Shown here: positions 55,533 to 63,742 of the stretch, one piece after another
Layout of the letters: every line of letters starts with the position of its first letter
Numbering within the stretch: position 1 is the stretch's first letter
Assembly: GCF_014836635.1 (NCBI RefSeq)
Contig: NZ_JACSQL010000001.1
Coordinates: 1-64,000 of the forward strand
Direction of reading: 5' to 3'
DNA from: Paenibacillus gallinarum
GTDB taxonomy: Bacteria > Bacillota > Bacilli > Paenibacillales > Paenibacillaceae
DNA length: 64,000 nucleotides
Notes under the pieces: generated by a model
Databases searched by the model: none
Told to the model about the DNA's origin: nothing
Seen by the model: the letters and a program-made list of their open reading frames with translations, nothing else
Made by a program: the position numbers and the translations under genes

Positions 55533-55976
55533 ATGGAAGGAATTCGTCATATGATTAGAATTTACAGTCTTAGTCTATCTGGTCTCAATGGATTACTTCT
55601 TCTTTAAAAGAATGCTCATGTTTGTCGAGTTGGCAGCTGAGAATTATATCATGATGGATACCTTGGATCAGCACTAGGAAGAGTACGATTTAACATTCGA
55701 GTATTTGCCGTCACATATACGCAAGAAGGCAATTATTTTTTTTGTTCGACATTGATCAACGAAAATCATCATTTTATCAATTGATTGCTGTATATAAACT
55801 TAAGGGTTTGTCGAGTGCACTGGAACAAGATACCCAGATGTAGAGGTGGAATGATCCGGTTATTTATCATGAGTTCTATTATCGTACCTTTCTTGCCAAA
55901 CCGATCTGAAGGTCTAGGTAATGAAGATGCTCAGTTGGCTGATACATTACGACATTTCATGATTTCTTCGCAATAA
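55533..55976 (+). pseudogene. Decayed gene, possibly a paralogue of the gene at 55011
   Basis: ATG 55533 follows GGAGGGGG but runs into a stop after 24 codons. Further on, frames with coding character are broken: GSALGRVRFNIRVFAVTYTQ then EGNYFFCSTLINENHHF (about 55650-55775), QLIAVYKLKGLSSALEQDTQ in the next frame, and RWNDPVIYHEFYYRTFLAKP. The piece FAVTYTQEGNYFFCSTLINENHHF recalls FCTLKWKQDFGSFTLYHALLDNF of the gene before it. This suggests a duplicated gene inactivated by at least two frameshifts. Similarity is by eye only. Confidence 0.4.
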
Positions 55977-56311
55977 TCATTATTCCTTTGAGTTGATATA
56001 AGTTTTGTGCCTAGATAAGCCGCGATTTTTGTTCTATTAGGTAATGATAGTTAGTTGAAAGTAATTCCAAAAAGTAAGGTAATGCCTACTGCACCTTTAT
56101 TACTGTAGGTACTCGGTCACACTGTGGGTTTATAAAACCTTAGACGTTATTGTCAAGGGTGTGATGTGAGGGGGGGTTAAATGCCCTTTTATGAAATTGA
56201 AAGCAAGAATTTCATCGCTTACATTCATAGTTTCAATTGAAAAGTACGATGCGCTCTTATGAGTGGAAATCTTGAAATACATTTTAATGGAGAAGGATAA
56301 GGTGATGATGT
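55977..56311. other. Intergenic region before galU
   Basis: AT-rich. Contains the inverted repeat TCACAC (56113-56118) / GTGTGA (56158-56163) with a GGTTTATAAAACC palindrome inside. Presumably holds the promoter of the polysaccharide genes. No riboswitch class is recognised. Confidence 0.35.
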
Positions 56312-57220
56312 ATGAAGAAGGTAAAAAAAGCTATCATACCTGCAGCAGGTCTTGGTACAAGATTCCTCCCTGCAACGAAAGCAATGCCAAAAGAAATGTT
56401 GCCTATTGTTGACAAGCCGACTATTCAGTACATCATCGAAGAAGCAATTGCCTCAGGAATAGAAGATATTATTATTGTTACTGGAAAAGGTAAACGAGCG
56501 ATCGAAGATCATTTTGATAACTCCTTCGAATTAGAGCAGACTTTGTTAGCTAAGGGTAAACTGGAACTATTAGAGGAAGTACGTAAATCATCCAACGTAG
56601 ATATTCATTACATAAGACAGAAAGAGCCAAAGGGCCTGGGTCATGCGGTATGGTGCGCAAGAAATTTCATTGGTGATGAACCATTTGCCGTACTATTAGG
56701 CGATGATATTGTCGAAGCAGAAGTACCTTGTACTAGGCAGTTGATTGAACAATACGAAATGCTAGAAAGATCTATTGTGGGTGTACAGACCGTACAGGCA
56801 GATCAGACCGATCGATATGGTATTGTAGATCCGCTTAATTCAGAAGGGCGTCTATGTGCCGTTAATCGTTTTGTGGAGAAACCAAAACTTGGCGAAGCTC
56901 CATCCAATCTAGCGATCATGGGTAGATATATATTCACCCCTCAGATCTTTGATTATCTTGAAGAACACAAGATTGGAGCGGGGGGAGAAATACAGCTTAC
57001 TGATGCCATTCAGCAGTTAAATGAGGCCGAGGGAGTATACGCTTATGATTTCGAAGGTTCTCGTTATGATGTGGGAGAGAAATTAGGATTTATTCTAACT
57101 ACAATTAACTTTGCTTTGAAAAATGACGAGCTCCGTTTACCGATTCTCAAGGCAATGGAGGAGATACTAAAGAAAGAAGTGACTCTACAAGGTGCTATCG
57201 GTGGGGGTGAATTCGAGTGA
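56312..57220 (+). CDS. galU: UTP--glucose-1-phosphate uridylyltransferase
   Basis: Makes UDP-glucose from UTP and glucose-1-phosphate. 302 residues; nucleotide-binding signature [20 protein letters not shown] at residues 11-30, then [20 protein letters not shown] and VEKP, all typical of GalU/GtaB. AAGGTGATGATGT precedes the ATG. Its end overlaps the sugar-transferase gene by 4 bp. The next genes use or oxidise its product, so UDP-glucose feeds both the transferase step and Ugd. Confidence 0.96.
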   Translation: MKKVKKAIIPAAGLGTRFLPATKAMPKEMLPIVDKPTIQYIIEEAIASGIEDIIIVTGKGKRAIEDHFDNSFELEQTLLAKGKLELLEEVRKSSNVDIHYIRQKEPKGLGHAVWCARNFIGDEPFAVLLGDDIVEAEVPCTRQLIEQYEMLERSIVGVQTVQADQTDRYGIVDPLNSEGRLCAVNRFVEKPKLGEAPSNLAIMGRYIFTPQIFDYLEEHKIGAGGEIQLTDAIQQLNEAEGVYAYDFEGSRYDVGEKLGFILTTINFALKNDELRLPILKAMEEILKKEVTLQGAIGGGEFE

Positions 57221-57909
57221 GCTCGAATTCACGCGGAGAAGTAGAAGTAGTTATAGAAACGAATATATACGAAAGTAATTTAGCAGACAAAAAGAACAGA
57301 GACCAAATATATCTAAGTATGAAAAGAATAACGGATTCTGCAGGTTCTTTAATCGGACTTATATTACTAATTCCCTTATTTTTGCTTATTGCCGTCATGA
57401 TAAAGCTAGAGGATCCTAAAGGGCCCGTTTTTTTCAAGCAGTTGCGCGTTGGTAGAAATGAAAAAACATTTTATATGTTTAAATTCCGTTCCATGGTTTA
57501 TAACGCCGAAGATATGTTAGAACAGTTACTTGCACAAAATGAAGTGAGCGGCGCTATGTTCAAGATGAAGAACGATCCTCGAGTAACCCAAATTGGACGT
57601 TTTATCCGAAAGACGAGCTTAGATGAACTCCCGCAGTTATGGAATGTATTGAAGGGTGAAATGAGTATGGTTGGACCTAGGCCTGCTTTACCTAGAGAAG
57701 TTGAAGAGTATTCCCTTTATGACAAACAAAGATTAGGTGTTACCCCAGGTTGCACAGGACTTTGGCAGATTAGCGGAAGAAGTAATTTAGGGTTTAAGGA
57801 AATGGTTGAGTTAGATCTTAAATATATTCAAGACAGAACTTACTGGTATGACATTAAAATTATATTCAAAACAATAAGGGTGCTTTTTGGGACAAAAGAT
57901 GCATTTTAA
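57217..57909 (+). CDS. Polyprenyl-phosphate sugar-1-phosphate transferase
   Basis: 230 residues of the bacterial sugar transferase family (PF02397), which loads the first sugar phosphate on undecaprenyl phosphate. One membrane segment (about 44-67, [19 protein letters not shown]) and the cytoplasmic catalytic part with [45 protein letters not shown] and [15 protein letters not shown]. It is a short WcaJ/RfbP type without the extra N-terminal spans. Start is GTG overlapping the galU stop. It probably starts an exopolysaccharide or wall polysaccharide. Confidence 0.93.
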   Translation: MSSNSRGEVEVVIETNIYESNLADKKNRDQIYLSMKRITDSAGSLIGLILLIPLFLLIAVMIKLEDPKGPVFFKQLRVGRNEKTFYMFKFRSMVYNAEDMLEQLLAQNEVSGAMFKMKNDPRVTQIGRFIRKTSLDELPQLWNVLKGEMSMVGPRPALPREVEEYSLYDKQRLGVTPGCTGLWQISGRSNLGFKEMVELDLKYIQDRTYWYDIKIIFKTIRVLFGTKDAF

Positions 57910-58065
57910 AGCAGTGCTATGCTGAAGCAAATAGCTTATTAATTGGGCCTTTAAAGTTTCCCCTTATTATTAGTTTAGGGATTTAAAGTGCGAATAGTAA
58001 TGATCTGAAAAGAATTTCTGAATATAAATTTTGATTTTTAGTTTTCCAAAGAAAAGAGGGATAAG

Positions 58066-59433
58066 ATGAAATTAATTTTACTATCTGGAGGATCGGGAAA
58101 ACGACTTTGGCCACTTTCTAATGATGCAAGATCTAAACAATTTCTCAGGATATTAGATATGGAAGGTCAAGATGAAAAAGTATCTATGGTACAAAGAGTG
58201 TGGGATCAACTGAAAAAAAACGGTTTGTCTGATGATTCTTATATTGCGACTAGTCAGAGGCAGGTTGAGATTCTCAATAACCAATTAGAAAATGAAATAA
58301 GGTTAGTAATTGAGCCTGAAAGAAGAGATACATTCCCTGCTATTTCTCTTGCAGCTGCTTATTTATACAATATTTCAGGTGTAAGTTTAGATGAGACTAT
58401 TGTAATTTTACCGGTAGATCCTTATGTAGATGATTATTTCTTTGAATGTGTCAAAAACCTCGATCAAGTATTAAATGATTCGGGTGCAGATATCGCCCTT
58501 ATTGGAGTTAAGCCAACTTACCCATCTGAGAAATACGGTTATATTATTCCAGAACAAAGTGACAGTAATCAATCATATACAAGCGTTAGTACTTTTGTTG
58601 AAAAACCTCATCATTCTGAAGCAGAGTCAATGATTAAACAAGGCGCTCTTTGGAATTGCGGGGTTTTTGCATTTAAATTGAACTACTTAATTAATTTGCT
58701 GATTGAATTAGAATTACCTATCCAGTATGAAACAATGTTAAGTCAATATGGACAGATGTCTGCCACAAGCTTTGATTATAAAGTAGTCGAGAATGCAAAG
58801 AATATTGTGGTTAGTCCATATGATGGATATTGGAAAGATCTTGGTACTTGGAATACACTTACTGATGAAATGGCGAATAAGATTATTGGTAGAGGTTACA
58901 TATCAGATGATTCTCTGAATACACATTTAATTAATGAATTAAATATCCCTGTAACTATACTAGGACTTTCTAATATTGTAGTTGCGACTAGTGCAGATGG
59001 GATTCTTGTAAGTGATAAAGAATCAAGTCCACGAATAAAGGATGTTTTAAAGGGAGATAATCCCCGCCCTATGTATGAAGAACGACGTTGGGGGAGTTAC
59101 CAGGTCCTTGATCATACGAAAAATAAAAACGGTGAACAAGTATTAACTAAGCGTATTTGTATCAAAGCGGATAGTAATCTGAGTTACCAATATCATAATT
59201 ATCGGGAAGAAATGTGGTCCATTGTATCTGGTGAGGGAGAGCTTATTCTCAATGATCAATTTCGAAAAGTAAAACAAGGGGATCTTATTAAAATTCCTTA
59301 TAGAACACTTCATAGTATTAGAGCCATTACTGATTTAGAAATAATCGAAGTCCAACTTGGCTCTGACCTAGTTGAAGAAGATATTGTTCGAGTGAAAATG
59401 GATTGGTCTGAAATTATGGAACTAAGTCTTTAA
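58066..59433 (+). CDS. manC: Mannose-1-phosphate guanylyltransferase, C-terminal cupin
   Basis: 455 residues: N-terminal nucleotidyltransferase (about 1-330; LSGGSGKRLWPLSNDARSKQ, VEKPHH) and a C-terminal mannose-6-phosphate-isomerase-like cupin (about 345-450; WGSYQVLDHTKNKNGEQVLT, SYQYHNYREEMWSIVSG). This is the two-domain GDP-mannose pyrophosphorylase layout. The cupin metal ligands are HxN-like rather than the usual HRxEHW, so isomerase activity is doubtful. AAGAGGG precedes the ATG; ugd follows after 12 bp. Confidence 0.88.
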   Translation: MKLILLSGGSGKRLWPLSNDARSKQFLRILDMEGQDEKVSMVQRVWDQLKKNGLSDDSYIATSQRQVEILNNQLENEIRLVIEPERRDTFPAISLAAAYLYNISGVSLDETIVILPVDPYVDDYFFECVKNLDQVLNDSGADIALIGVKPTYPSEKYGYIIPEQSDSNQSYTSVSTFVEKPHHSEAESMIKQGALWNCGVFAFKLNYLINLLIELELPIQYETMLSQYGQMSATSFDYKVVENAKNIVVSPYDGYWKDLGTWNTLTDEMANKIIGRGYISDDSLNTHLINELNIPVTILGLSNIVVATSADGILVSDKESSPRIKDVLKGDNPRPMYEERRWGSYQVLDHTKNKNGEQVLTKRICIKADSNLSYQYHNYREEMWSIVSGEGELILNDQFRKVKQGDLIKIPYRTLHSIRAITDLEIIEVQLGSDLVEEDIVRVKMDWSEIMELSL

Positions 59434-59445
59434 GGAGAGATTATT

Positions 59446-60780
59446 ATGAAATTAGCAGTGATTGGTACCGGTTATGTAGGGCTAGTATCCGGAGTTTGTT
59501 TCTCAGACTTAGGTAATCAGGTTATATGCGTGGACAATAATCCATTAAAAGTTGAAATACTGGAACGTGGAGAAGTACCAATATACGAACCAGGACTGAA
59601 AGAATTAATAGATAAAAATAAGGCAGCCGGCAGGCTGTCTTTTTCTTATGATACAAAATCTGCAGTGGAAGCCTCGGATATCGTATTACTTGCCGTAGGC
59701 ACTCCATCATTACCAAACGGAGAAGCAAACCTCAGCTACATTGAACAAGCTGCTAAAGATGTAGCTGAGGCACTTAACGGATTTAAAATTATTGCAACGA
59801 AGAGTACCGTGCCCGTAGGTACGAATGAACACATCGAACGAATTGTAAGCGAGCATACTAATTTTCCATTCTCGATTGCTTCAATTCCTGAGTTTCTTCG
59901 GGAAGGTTCTGCAATTCAAGATACTTTTAATCCAGATCGTATTGTTTTAGGCTGTTTGGATCAAGAAACCTTAAATACATTAATTGAACTGCATAAGCCG
60001 CTTACTTCAAATATCATTACAACCGATATCCGTTCTGCTGAAATGATAAAATATGCTTCGAATGCCTTCTTAGCTACCAAGATCTCCTTCATTAATGAGA
60101 TTGCGAATATTTGTGAGAAGGTTGGGGCAGATGTTACTAGAGTTGCAGAAGGTATGGGATATGATCAGCGAATCGGTAGTTCCTTCCTCCAAGCAGGTAT
60201 TGGCTATGGCGGATCTTGTTTTCCAAAAGATACGGAAGCCTTAATTCAAATCGCAGGAAATGTAGATTATGAATTCAAGTTACTTAAATCCGTTGTTGAA
60301 GTTAACAAGGATCAGCGCTTTAATATTATTAGAAAATTACAAGAAGCACTTGGTTCTTTACAAGGAAAGAATATTGCGATCTGGGGATTGGCATTTAAAC
60401 CAGAAACAGATGATATTCGTGATGCACCAGCGATTGAAATCATCGAAGAATTAATAAAATTGGGAGCTAATGTAAAAGCATACGACCCGGTTGCCACAGC
60501 AAACTTTAAACTTAAAGTGAATCATAGTTCAATTAAGTGGTGTGATAATGCTTTAGAGACAGCGTCACAAAGTGATGCACTTTGTCTTCTTACTGAATGG
60601 TCTGAATTTACTCGAATTGACTTAGTACAATTGGCTTCATTAATGGCCCGTCCTATTCTGATCGACGGAAGAAATGTGTATGATCCTATTAAAGTGAAAG
60701 AAGCCTCGTTTATCTATTATTCAGTTGGTCGTCCTCATTCTGCTAACATTTCTGATTCTTATGCAGAAGCTATGTCCTAA
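59446..60780 (+). CDS. ugd: UDP-glucose 6-dehydrogenase
   Basis: Oxidises UDP-glucose to UDP-glucuronate with two NAD. 444 residues; NAD site IGTGYVGLVSGVCFSDLG at the N-terminus, TVPVGTN, and the catalytic Cys in YGGSCFPKDTEAL near residue 257. C-terminal UDP-binding domain ends with LIDGRNVYDP. AAGGAGAG precedes the ATG. The terminator stem overlaps its stop codon. Product supplies glucuronate for teichuronic acid or an acidic exopolysaccharide. Confidence 0.96.
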   Translation: MKLAVIGTGYVGLVSGVCFSDLGNQVICVDNNPLKVEILERGEVPIYEPGLKELIDKNKAAGRLSFSYDTKSAVEASDIVLLAVGTPSLPNGEANLSYIEQAAKDVAEALNGFKIIATKSTVPVGTNEHIERIVSEHTNFPFSIASIPEFLREGSAIQDTFNPDRIVLGCLDQETLNTLIELHKPLTSNIITTDIRSAEMIKYASNAFLATKISFINEIANICEKVGADVTRVAEGMGYDQRIGSSFLQAGIGYGGSCFPKDTEALIQIAGNVDYEFKLLKSVVEVNKDQRFNIIRKLQEALGSLQGKNIAIWGLAFKPETDDIRDAPAIEIIEELIKLGANVKAYDPVATANFKLKVNHSSIKWCDNALETASQSDALCLLTEWSEFTRIDLVQLASLMARPILIDGRNVYDPIKVKEASFIYYSVGRPHSANISDSYAEAMS

Positions 60781-60801
60781 TGGACATAGCTTCTTTTTTT
60801 T
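60765..60801 (+). terminator. Terminator overlapping the ugd stop codon
   Basis: AGAAGCTATGTCC (60765-60777) and GGACATAGCTTCT (60782-60794) form a perfect 13-bp stem with a 4-nt loop and a T run. Its left arm encodes the last Ugd residues and its loop holds the stop codon. Confidence 0.95.
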
Positions 60802-60844
60802 AGGTTCGAAAACTACCCTATATCAGAACGGGGGAATATAATAG

Positions 60845-61789
60845 ATGAAAAAATGGGCGAAGGTCACACTAAGTATAGCTTCATTATTTATAGTTCTTGG
60901 TGTTGGATACGGTGTTTATTTATATAAATCAGTTGAATCAACTGCGAATAACATCTATGAACCTAGAAATCCCATTCCTGCAGTCACTAATACAGATGGT
61001 GGACAACAAACAGATACAGCTGTCATATCTGAAAAAATTGCAGATCAAGAGCCCTTTTCCGTATTACTATTAGGAGTCGATGAGAGAGCGAATGATGTTG
61101 GACGCTCCGATACAATGGTTGTTCTAACCGTGAACCCAGGTAAACATTCTATTCTCATGTTTAACATTCCAAGGGATACACGAACAGAAATTATTGGCCG
61201 GGGGACAGTAGATAAAATTAATCACGCCTATGCATTTGGAGGAGTGAATATGTCTATCCAAACCGTGGAGAATCTCCTGGGATCTCCTATTGACTACTAT
61301 GCGAAGGCTAATATGGAAGGATTTTCATCTATTATTGATCTTTTAGGTGGAGTAAGTGTCAACAACCCATTTTATTTTACCTACGAAGGAAAAGTATTTG
61401 AACAAGGGAATATACAATTAACTGGAGAAGAGGCACTATTATTTTCCCGTATGAGATATGACGATCCTCGTGGCGATCTCGGGCGTAACGCAAGACAACG
61501 AGAAATTCTTCAAGAACTGATGAATAATGCGCTGCAGGTATCCAGCGTAACTAAAATCCAAAATATCTTAGGTGAAGTAGTCAATAATGTAAAGACGGAC
61601 ATTACGTTTGATGAAATGAAGCAATTTATTAAGGACTACCGCTCAGATTTGAAAAACATCGAAACGATAGAAATACAAGGTCACGGTCAGCGTATTAACG
61701 GAATCTACTATTACATTGTAGACGAACAAGAACGGGAACGAGCACAGAACTTAATGAAGGAACATTTGCAAAGGGTTGATACTCCTTGA
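60845..61789 (+). CDS. LytR-CpsA-Psr (LCP) family ligase
   Basis: 314 residues: an N-terminal membrane anchor (about 7-27) and an extracytoplasmic LCP domain (about 75-235). Signature parts are SVLLLGVDERANDVGRSDTM, MFNIPRDTRTEIIGRGTVDK, KINHAYAFGG and SRMRYDDPRGDLGRNARQRE. LCP enzymes move lipid-linked polysaccharides such as teichoic or capsular chains onto peptidoglycan. A sensible last step for the polymer started by genes just upstream. GGGGGAA precedes the ATG; the next gene overlaps its stop by 4 bp. Confidence 0.95.
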   Translation: MKKWAKVTLSIASLFIVLGVGYGVYLYKSVESTANNIYEPRNPIPAVTNTDGGQQTDTAVISEKIADQEPFSVLLLGVDERANDVGRSDTMVVLTVNPGKHSILMFNIPRDTRTEIIGRGTVDKINHAYAFGGVNMSIQTVENLLGSPIDYYAKANMEGFSSIIDLLGGVSVNNPFYFTYEGKVFEQGNIQLTGEEALLFSRMRYDDPRGDLGRNARQREILQELMNNALQVSSVTKIQNILGEVVNNVKTDITFDEMKQFIKDYRSDLKNIETIEIQGHGQRINGIYYYIVDEQERERAQNLMKEHLQRVDTP

Positions 61790-62337
61790 GTAGATTAGAG
61801 AGAAAAAGGGCGAGTAGAAAAAAGAAGCAATGGACTTATTTGCTTATAGGTATCTTTCTTTTATGGGCAGTATTTATATTGTTTATGTCCACTCGATCTT
61901 ATCAACAACAGACCATTCGCCCTCTTCTTATTAAAATTTCCAATCAGATTAATATAGAAATTCCTCTGCCGGATGTGAAGATACATTATGCGGGATATAA
62001 CTACAATCTTCAGTCAAACCCCTATGGATTCATTGAATTTACTTTTCGCAAAAGTGCACATGTGTTTGTATATGCTGTACTCACACTTCTAGCCCATTAT
62101 CTGATTCGAAAAAAGTGGGGGAGAAACCTGTACAGCTATATTCTCCCGCTCATTTTTGTTGTTACGGTGGCAAGTATTGATGAGACCTTGCAAAAATTTT
62201 CAGCGGATCGTACGTCCTCCCCCTATGACGTTCTCCTAGACTTCACCGGTGGATGCATCGCTCTACTTCTCATGATCCTGATTGAAAGGATCTCACGCAA
62301 ACGCAGGTCTAAAGATTCTTCTTCGCTCATAACCTGA
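61786..62337 (+). CDS. VanZ-like membrane protein
   Basis: 183 residues with four membrane spans of the VanZ family. Recognisable are WAVFILFMSTRSYQ near the start, FRKSAHVFVYAVLTLLA and IDETLQKFSADRTSS, followed by YDVLLDFTGG. TTG start overlaps the LCP stop. VanZ-like proteins are linked to teicoplanin resistance in enterococci, but most are of unknown role; here the LCP neighbour suggests an envelope function. Confidence 0.9.
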   Translation: MSRLERKRASRKKKQWTYLLIGIFLLWAVFILFMSTRSYQQQTIRPLLIKISNQINIEIPLPDVKIHYAGYNYNLQSNPYGFIEFTFRKSAHVFVYAVLTLLAHYLIRKKWGRNLYSYILPLIFVVTVASIDETLQKFSADRTSSPYDVLLDFTGGCIALLLMILIERISRKRRSKDSSSLIT

Positions 62338-62370
62338 GAAAGATACAAAGGACAAGAGGGAGGGAGCATC

Positions 62371-62862
62371 ATGCTGCGCAGACGCCGAGGGAATGGATTT
62401 ATCAAATTGCTCACTGCCATCCTGGTGGTGGGCTTGATTATTCTTTTGTTCTGGAGTGTACGTGGGATGGTTAAATCAACGAATGGAGAAGAAGCGGTAA
62501 AGATCGTTGAACAATTCTATGATTATGAGCAAGAAGGGGACTTTGGAAGTTCGTGGGAACTGTTTCATTCGCTCATGAAGGAAAGATATAAGAAACCCGA
62601 CTATGTTCAGACCCGGGCGCATGTGTTTATGCAGCATTTCGGTACGAACACCTTCCAGTATGAACGGAGCGAACCAGAGCGAAAATTCGATGTACAGTTG
62701 GTAGAAGGAACAGAACCGCTGAAAGAAGTTTACCTTATTACGGTAACCCAGATCTATCATTCTTCCTTTGGTAATTTTAAGATCGTTCAGCCTGTATATG
62801 CTGCTGAAGAGTCGGGCGATTGGCGGGTATTATGGTCATTTCAGAAATCTGAAGATTTCTAA
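62371..62862 (+). CDS. Membrane-anchored extracytoplasmic protein
   Basis: 163 residues: a basic start (MLRRRRGNGFIK), one membrane span (about 12-31) and a soluble alpha/beta domain of about 125 residues beginning EEAVKIVEQFYDYEQEGDFG. This resembles NTF2-like folds, which have an initial helix and a curved sheet, but the match is only by pattern. GGGAGGGAGC precedes the ATG. Likely last gene of the LCP-VanZ unit and closed by a terminator. Confidence 0.72.
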   Translation: MLRRRRGNGFIKLLTAILVVGLIILLFWSVRGMVKSTNGEEAVKIVEQFYDYEQEGDFGSSWELFHSLMKERYKKPDYVQTRAHVFMQHFGTNTFQYERSEPERKFDVQLVEGTEPLKEVYLITVTQIYHSSFGNFKIVQPVYAAEESGDWRVLWSFQKSEDF

Positions 62863-62875
62863 TGTTTCATTTATA

Positions 62876-62930
62876 TGAAGAGCCCCTTTATGCATGGAGA
62901 AATTCGGTGCATAGAGGGGCTCTTTTTGTT
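62876..62930 (+). terminator. Rho-independent terminator
   Basis: AAGAGCCCCTTTATGCA (62878-62894) pairs with TGCATAGAGGGGCTCTT (62908-62924; one mismatch) followed by TTTTTG. Confidence 0.93.
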
Positions 62931-62969
62931 TTTCATCTCTACTTTTTTCAAAATCGCAAAGAAGTTGTC

Positions 62970-63097
62970 CTAACGTACAAGCAGTAAGCGTACAATAAAG
63001 TAGGTCAAGATGGGTGCGCCTACAATAACGAGTACAGGTACGAGGCTGATGTGCCTCGATGCATTCCTCCTGCATTTTTCACTGTTCTTGTCATCAT
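62970..63097 (-). pseudogene. Small membrane-peptide gene, probably frameshifted
   Basis: On the minus strand ATGATG (63097) follows a perfect AGGAGGAAG and encodes MMTRTVKNAGGMHRGTSAS, ending at TAG after 25 codons (63020). In the neighbouring frame from about the same place the sequence reads RHISLVPVLVIVGAPILTYF then IVRLLLVR and stops at 62970, a clean membrane helix. One indel near 63055 would join them into a 41- to 42-residue small membrane protein. It lies behind an XRE-type operator. Confidence 0.4.
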
Positions 63098-63127
63098 TCT
63101 TCCTCCTAAAAACAACTGTATTTATAT

Positions 63128-63142
63128 AGTACATTTTGTATC
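63128..63142 (-). promoter_or_regulatory. XRE-type operator in a minus-strand promoter
   Basis: Minus strand reads GATACAAAATGTACT, matching the GATACAAAATGTATC operator except for the last two bases. It lies in the spacer between CGGACA (-35-like) and TATATA (-10) of a promoter facing the small frameshifted gene. Confidence 0.6.
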
Positions 63143-63275
63143 ATTTGTCCGTGGTCGTGTGAATACGATAATGACTTGTTTACGTAATTCTTACGTAATT
63201 CAACAGCTGTTTTCAGAAAAAACGCGATTTAACCCATAAAATACAGGTTATATTTGTAATACAGGGTGATTATTC

Positions 63276-63322
63276 TTGACAAAGATATAGGACTCCATTA
63301 TGTTCGAGATACAAAATGTATC
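63276..63322 (+). promoter_or_regulatory. Promoter with XRE-type operator
   Basis: TTGACA (63276-63281) and TATGTT (63299-63304) are spaced 17 bp. Directly after lies GATACAAAATGTATC (63308-63322), identical to operator 2 beside the XRE gene. It covers the probable start of transcription, the right place for repression. Confidence 0.78.
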
Positions 63323-63386
63323 GAATTAGATCGATTTTTGTAGTTCAAGAATGTGTTGCACGTTACTTGAATGGGAGGGGTTTGAT

Positions 63387-63677
63387 ATGATAGGTACTCG
63401 TCGTTTTTATTGTGTAGCCTGCAAGAAAATTATGTGGGTCGAGAATGAGTCTGTAAGTACTTTTGACTCAAGTCGCATTACAGCCGATCTTATCTTCCGG
63501 ACCGGATTCTATCGAAATGAAATGCCGCTTGGCTATTGTGGTCACTGCCGGGAACTTCATCATCAGCCGCAAGATCAGGAGCAGGCTTCTCAGCAGGAGA
63601 GTCATGATCTTCCTTCCATAAATCCACAGAAGAGTGCTTCCTCTCTCGAATGTAGTACAGGTTGTATGGTACACTAG
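63387..63677 (+). CDS. Small zinc-ribbon protein
   Basis: 96 residues from ATG 63387 after GGGAGGGG (a longer frame begins at 63351 but that site would then be inside). Two CxxC pairs, CVACKK and CGHC, about 40 residues apart can form a zinc ribbon. The C-terminal half is Gln, Ser and Asp rich and looks disordered, with two more cysteines near the end. It is driven by a promoter with the XRE-type operator. No family is recognised. Confidence 0.65.
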   Translation: MIGTRRFYCVACKKIMWVENESVSTFDSSRITADLIFRTGFYRNEMPLGYCGHCRELHHQPQDQEQASQQESHDLPSINPQKSASSLECSTGCMVH

Positions 63678-63742
63678 CTTCTGAGCTTAAGTTTCAGTAC
63701 GAATCTGTACGATATTTGATAAATAAGGAGTGAACTTGTCCA

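Noticed and set aside
55785..55976. 63-codon open frame after the gene at 55011
   Set aside because: No ribosome binding site; its first codons fall in a region with better coding character in other frames. I treat it as part of a decayed gene.
62836..63075. 79-codon minus-strand frame covering the terminator at 62.9 kb
   Set aside because: Runs through a strong terminator hairpin and lacks a start signal at its first ATG. The neighbouring frame with a real ribosome binding site is preferred.
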